Assembly (NCBI RefSeq): GCF_001447195.1
Contig: NZ_LFRI01000454.1
Coordinates: forward strand, 1-48,039
Reading direction: 5' to 3'
Length of the DNA stretch: 48,039 nt
Source of the DNA: Aquabacterium parvum
Lineage (GTDB): Bacteria; Pseudomonadota; Gammaproteobacteria; Burkholderiales; Burkholderiaceae_C
Part shown: piece by piece, positions 46,114 to 48,039 of the stretch
Position numbering within the stretch: the stretch's first letter is position 1
How the letters are laid out: every line of letters starts with the position of its first letter
Position numbers and translations under genes: made by a program
Notes under the pieces: model-generated
What the model was told of the DNA's origin: nothing
The model's input: the letters and a program-made list of their open reading frames with translations, nothing else
The model's database searches: none

Positions 46114-47728
46114 CCTGTTGGCCCTGATTGGCTGTGGCACCAGCGTCGGCGTACCCGCGGCGTCGCCCGATGACGTGCAAGCTGCGAAAGCCACGTCACT
46201 CTATTACCAGGGCTATGCCTTGGTCGGCATGGGACTCACGTCGGTGATCGATGCCGAGAAGGTCTATGCAGAGCAAATCGAAGCGGGCTGGACGCTGATC
46301 GATCAGGCCGCCAAGCTGGGCGATGTCAAAGCTCTACGAGCCATGGGTGTGCGTTGGTTGCAAAAGGGTGGCGCGAAGATGGCTCGCCGTTACCTTGAGC
46401 AGGCGGTGGCTGCCGGAAGTGTCGCTGCGAAGTACGACTTGGCTTCCATGACCTCTGGCTTGAACGACGGTGTGTCCAGTGAACTGCTTCATGCGCAAGG
46501 CAAGGCTGTGAATGAGCGCGCCAATCGGCTGCTGCAGGAGTCGGCTGAGGGTGGCTACCCCCCCGCCATCCGGGCATGGTGCGCGCAGAACATCCCGCGC
46601 GATCCCTATGACCCGTTTTCGCCGGTTGTGACCAAGTGTCGCGAGTGGATGGAAGTGGCGGCGGCGCAGGGAGATTGGCAAGGTTGGTCTCAGGCGACGA
46701 CAGCGCAGATCAAAAATTCGATGGTCGTTGCTCAGGCATATGGGGGGGGGTTAAGGCTTGTCAGAGGAGGATTCTCTGGCGCGACTTTGGATGGGCTTGA
46801 GGCAGATTTACCTCAGGAGCATCCGTTTGAGCGATGCACCAAATTCCTCGGCCAAAACCCCTCTCGCTTTCTGTTCATCTTCAACGAGCAGTTGTGCGTG
46901 CCGCCCAGGGCCAGCTTCCCCAAATGGCGAGGCGTTGGCAAGCAGTTCAAGGCTCCCGAGTCTTCGCGAGAGTCGCAAGAGTGGTACGAGCAGGGCCTGA
47001 ATAAGCTCGCCGCTCAGGAGTACAAGGAAGGCGGAGCTTTGCTCAAGCGAGCTGCAGAGGCGGGGCACACAGGGGCCATGATCAATTGGGCCTTGATTCA
47101 GTACAGCCTCGACCGCATCTTTTACGACAACGTGATCGACAAGACCGATACGTGGCACACCGCGTGGAGGTGGATGACGCGAGCGAGCAATGCGGGTGAC
47201 CTTCGTGCTCGTTACTTTCTATCCGCCTTCAAAGATTCTGGCGTTTACGAACCTTTGCGCGAGGTCATGGGTAAGCGTCGCATGGGTCTGCTCGTCGAGG
47301 GCAACCGCCTCGAAGCTGAACGCAACGAGCAAGATGTTGCAGAAGCCGGCTTGCCGCGAGCTCAATACCTGCACGGTTGGCAACTGATTCGCGACGAGCG
47401 TGGCCCAGAGGGTTGGGCCTGGTTGAAGAAGGCCTACGCCAATGGCGAGCGCCTCGCAGGCTTTGACCTGTACCGCATCGCGCGCTACATCTGGAAAGAC
47501 AACGCGCAGGCCATTGCGTATTTGCAAAGCACGGCCGAAGAGGGTGAGCTGGCTTCGGTGCAGCTGCTGTCCTGGGTGCACGGTCGAGGCGAGCTTGGGC
47601 AGGCGGTCAATCAGGCCAAGTCGGAGTGCTATGCCAAGGTCCTTGAACAACACGCAAGCTTGGACTGGGAAGAGCGGCAGGACTTGGCTTTGCCTGGACT
47701 GATCAAGCGTTGTAATGGCGTGAAGTGA
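46082..47728 (+). CDS. Sel1-repeat lipoprotein, probable Tle5 immunity protein
   Basis: The 548-residue protein has a lipoprotein signal with lipobox L15-I16-G17-C18 and then helical Sel1/TPR-like repeats (QAAKLGDVKALRAMGVRWLQKGG, LKRAAEAGHTGAMINWALIQYS, AEEGELASVQLLSWVHG). Immunity proteins of Tle5b are periplasmic Sel1/TPR-type lipoproteins encoded just after the effector, so a protective role is likely. ATG 46082 was chosen over TTG 46070; it lies 32 bases inside the effector gene, tying expression of the two together. A run of G9 at 46742-46750 is unusual and could be slip-prone. Confidence 0.78.
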   Translation: MTKIATLLLASLLALIGCGTSVGVPAASPDDVQAAKATSLYYQGYALVGMGLTSVIDAEKVYAEQIEAGWTLIDQAAKLGDVKALRAMGVRWLQKGGAKMARRYLEQAVAAGSVAAKYDLASMTSGLNDGVSSELLHAQGKAVNERANRLLQESAEGGYPPAIRAWCAQNIPRDPYDPFSPVVTKCREWMEVAAAQGDWQGWSQATTAQIKNSMVVAQAYGGGLRLVRGGFSGATLDGLEADLPQEHPFERCTKFLGQNPSRFLFIFNEQLCVPPRASFPKWRGVGKQFKAPESSRESQEWYEQGLNKLAAQEYKEGGALLKRAAEAGHTGAMINWALIQYSLDRIFYDNVIDKTDTWHTAWRWMTRASNAGDLRARYFLSAFKDSGVYEPLREVMGKRRMGLLVEGNRLEAERNEQDVAEAGLPRAQYLHGWQLIRDERGPEGWAWLKKAYANGERLAGFDLYRIARYIWKDNAQAIAYLQSTAEEGELASVQLLSWVHGRGELGQAVNQAKSECYAKVLEQHASLDWEERQDLALPGLIKRCNGVK

Positions 47729-47937
47729 TGCACTGCTTGTTGGGCGTGCGAAAAGTTGGTGGTCCTTTTTTCAGGACACCAGTAACAGCAGCTGCTCCGC
47801 TGTTGTTGTCGCTCTCGATGCTGCCCGGCTGCGGTATCCCTATGGCGTGCGCAAGAACAGGTGCGGGCGTGTTGAACGATTCACCTTTGGTGAAAGTTGA
47901 TCTGGGGCCTGTCAGAAATTTTGTGTTCGGGGCATAG
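47728..47937 (+). CDS. Small lipoprotein gene, 3' end cut by an IS element
   Basis: The 69-residue frame starts at ATG 47728 (or GTG 47725), overlapping the Sel1 gene stop (47726-47728) by one base. It has a signal-peptide-like segment with LPGC lipobox (LLLSLSMLPGCG). The last ten residues (GPVRNFVFGA) are encoded by the terminal repeat of the IS256-like element beginning near 47904, so the real C-terminus has been lost. It may be a second immunity-type lipoprotein; the family cannot be named from what is left. Confidence 0.55.
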   Translation: MHCLLGVRKVGGPFFRTPVTAAAPLLLSLSMLPGCGIPMACARTGAGVLNDSPLVKVDLGPVRNFVFGA

Positions 47938-48039
47938 CATGACGACCAGGAGCATGTATGCCAAGCAAACCGAAGGCGGCCAAGCCTGTGCTGCCGACCA
48001 TTCCCCAAGAGATTTTGGACCAGTTCGCCAATGGGCCGA
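47904..48039 (+). mobile_element. IS256-family-like insertion sequence, left end only
   Basis: The sequence from about 47904 (GGGGCCTGTCAGAAATTTTG) resembles the terminal inverted repeat of IS256-family elements, which typically begin with a G run and TGTCAGAAATT. A transposase-like start follows at 47958. The right end and target duplication lie outside the window, so insertion is inferred from the abrupt change inside the lipoprotein frame. Confidence 0.6.
47958..48039 (+). CDS. IS256-family-like transposase, N-terminal part only
   Basis: The 27 visible residues start MPSKPKAAKPVLPTIP and continue QEILDQFANGP, matching the N-terminal pattern of mutator-type (IS256) transposases, where a basic start is followed by IPxELLDQ..xGPM. 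The gene runs off the right edge. ATG 47954 in another frame gives a less plausible protein. The DDE core is not visible. Confidence 0.62.
   Translation, partial: MPSKPKAAKPVLPTIPQEILDQFANGP

Overview
The window (about 48 kb) is a high-GC chromosomal stretch of a betaproteobacterium, most likely order Burkholderiales. The family-level placement is inference; it rests on ATP synthase and type II secretion (T2SS) gene order, protein style, and PEP-CTERM surface proteins. Most of the window is dense, codon-biased and about 65-70% GC by eye. Both edges (about 130-930 and about 43100-48039) are visibly poorer in GC and look like accessory DNA.

Layout. 1-932: the 5' end of an unrecognised minus-strand gene and the C-terminal remnant of an RTX-type exoprotein. 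942-4284: hemE (minus), an orphan condensation-type acyltransferase, and upp. 4353-11799: a minus-strand run of seven genes, read from 11799 down as GNAT-like protein, GH3-family amido synthetase, GNAT acetyltransferase, HlyD-type lipoprotein adaptor, ABC ATPase, ABC-2 permease and a small membrane protein. The first six are tightly packed and read as a make-and-export unit for an unknown acyl-amide or similar small molecule. 11800-12263: a divergent control region with tandem 10-bp repeats, a G-quadruplex-like tract and the atp promoter. 12264-19522: the complete F1Fo ATP synthase operon atpIBEFHAGDC, closed by a strong terminator.

19611-24812: a tandem array of five paralogous PEP-CTERM secreted proteins. 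The first is frameshifted, and the first four have similar upstream promoter boxes. 25003-28011: an MpaB/latex-clearing-like (DUF2236) protein and threonine dehydratase ilvA with a histone-H1-like Lys/Ala/Pro tail. 28127-39963: a nearly complete T2SS, with gspC divergent from gspGHIJKLMNDEF; the prepilin peptidase gspO is not here. 40129-47937: a T6SS effector module made of vgrG with an extra C-terminal domain, a Tle5-like phospholipase D, a Sel1-repeat lipoprotein as probable immunity protein, and a small lipoprotein gene that appears cut by an IS256-like element running off the right edge.

Working together: the T2SS and PEP-CTERM blocks point to an organism that invests in envelope export and surface proteins, and the vgrG block to interbacterial competition. 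The least explained unit, and the best candidate for an undescribed pathway, is the GNAT-GH3-GNAT-HlyD-ABC operon.
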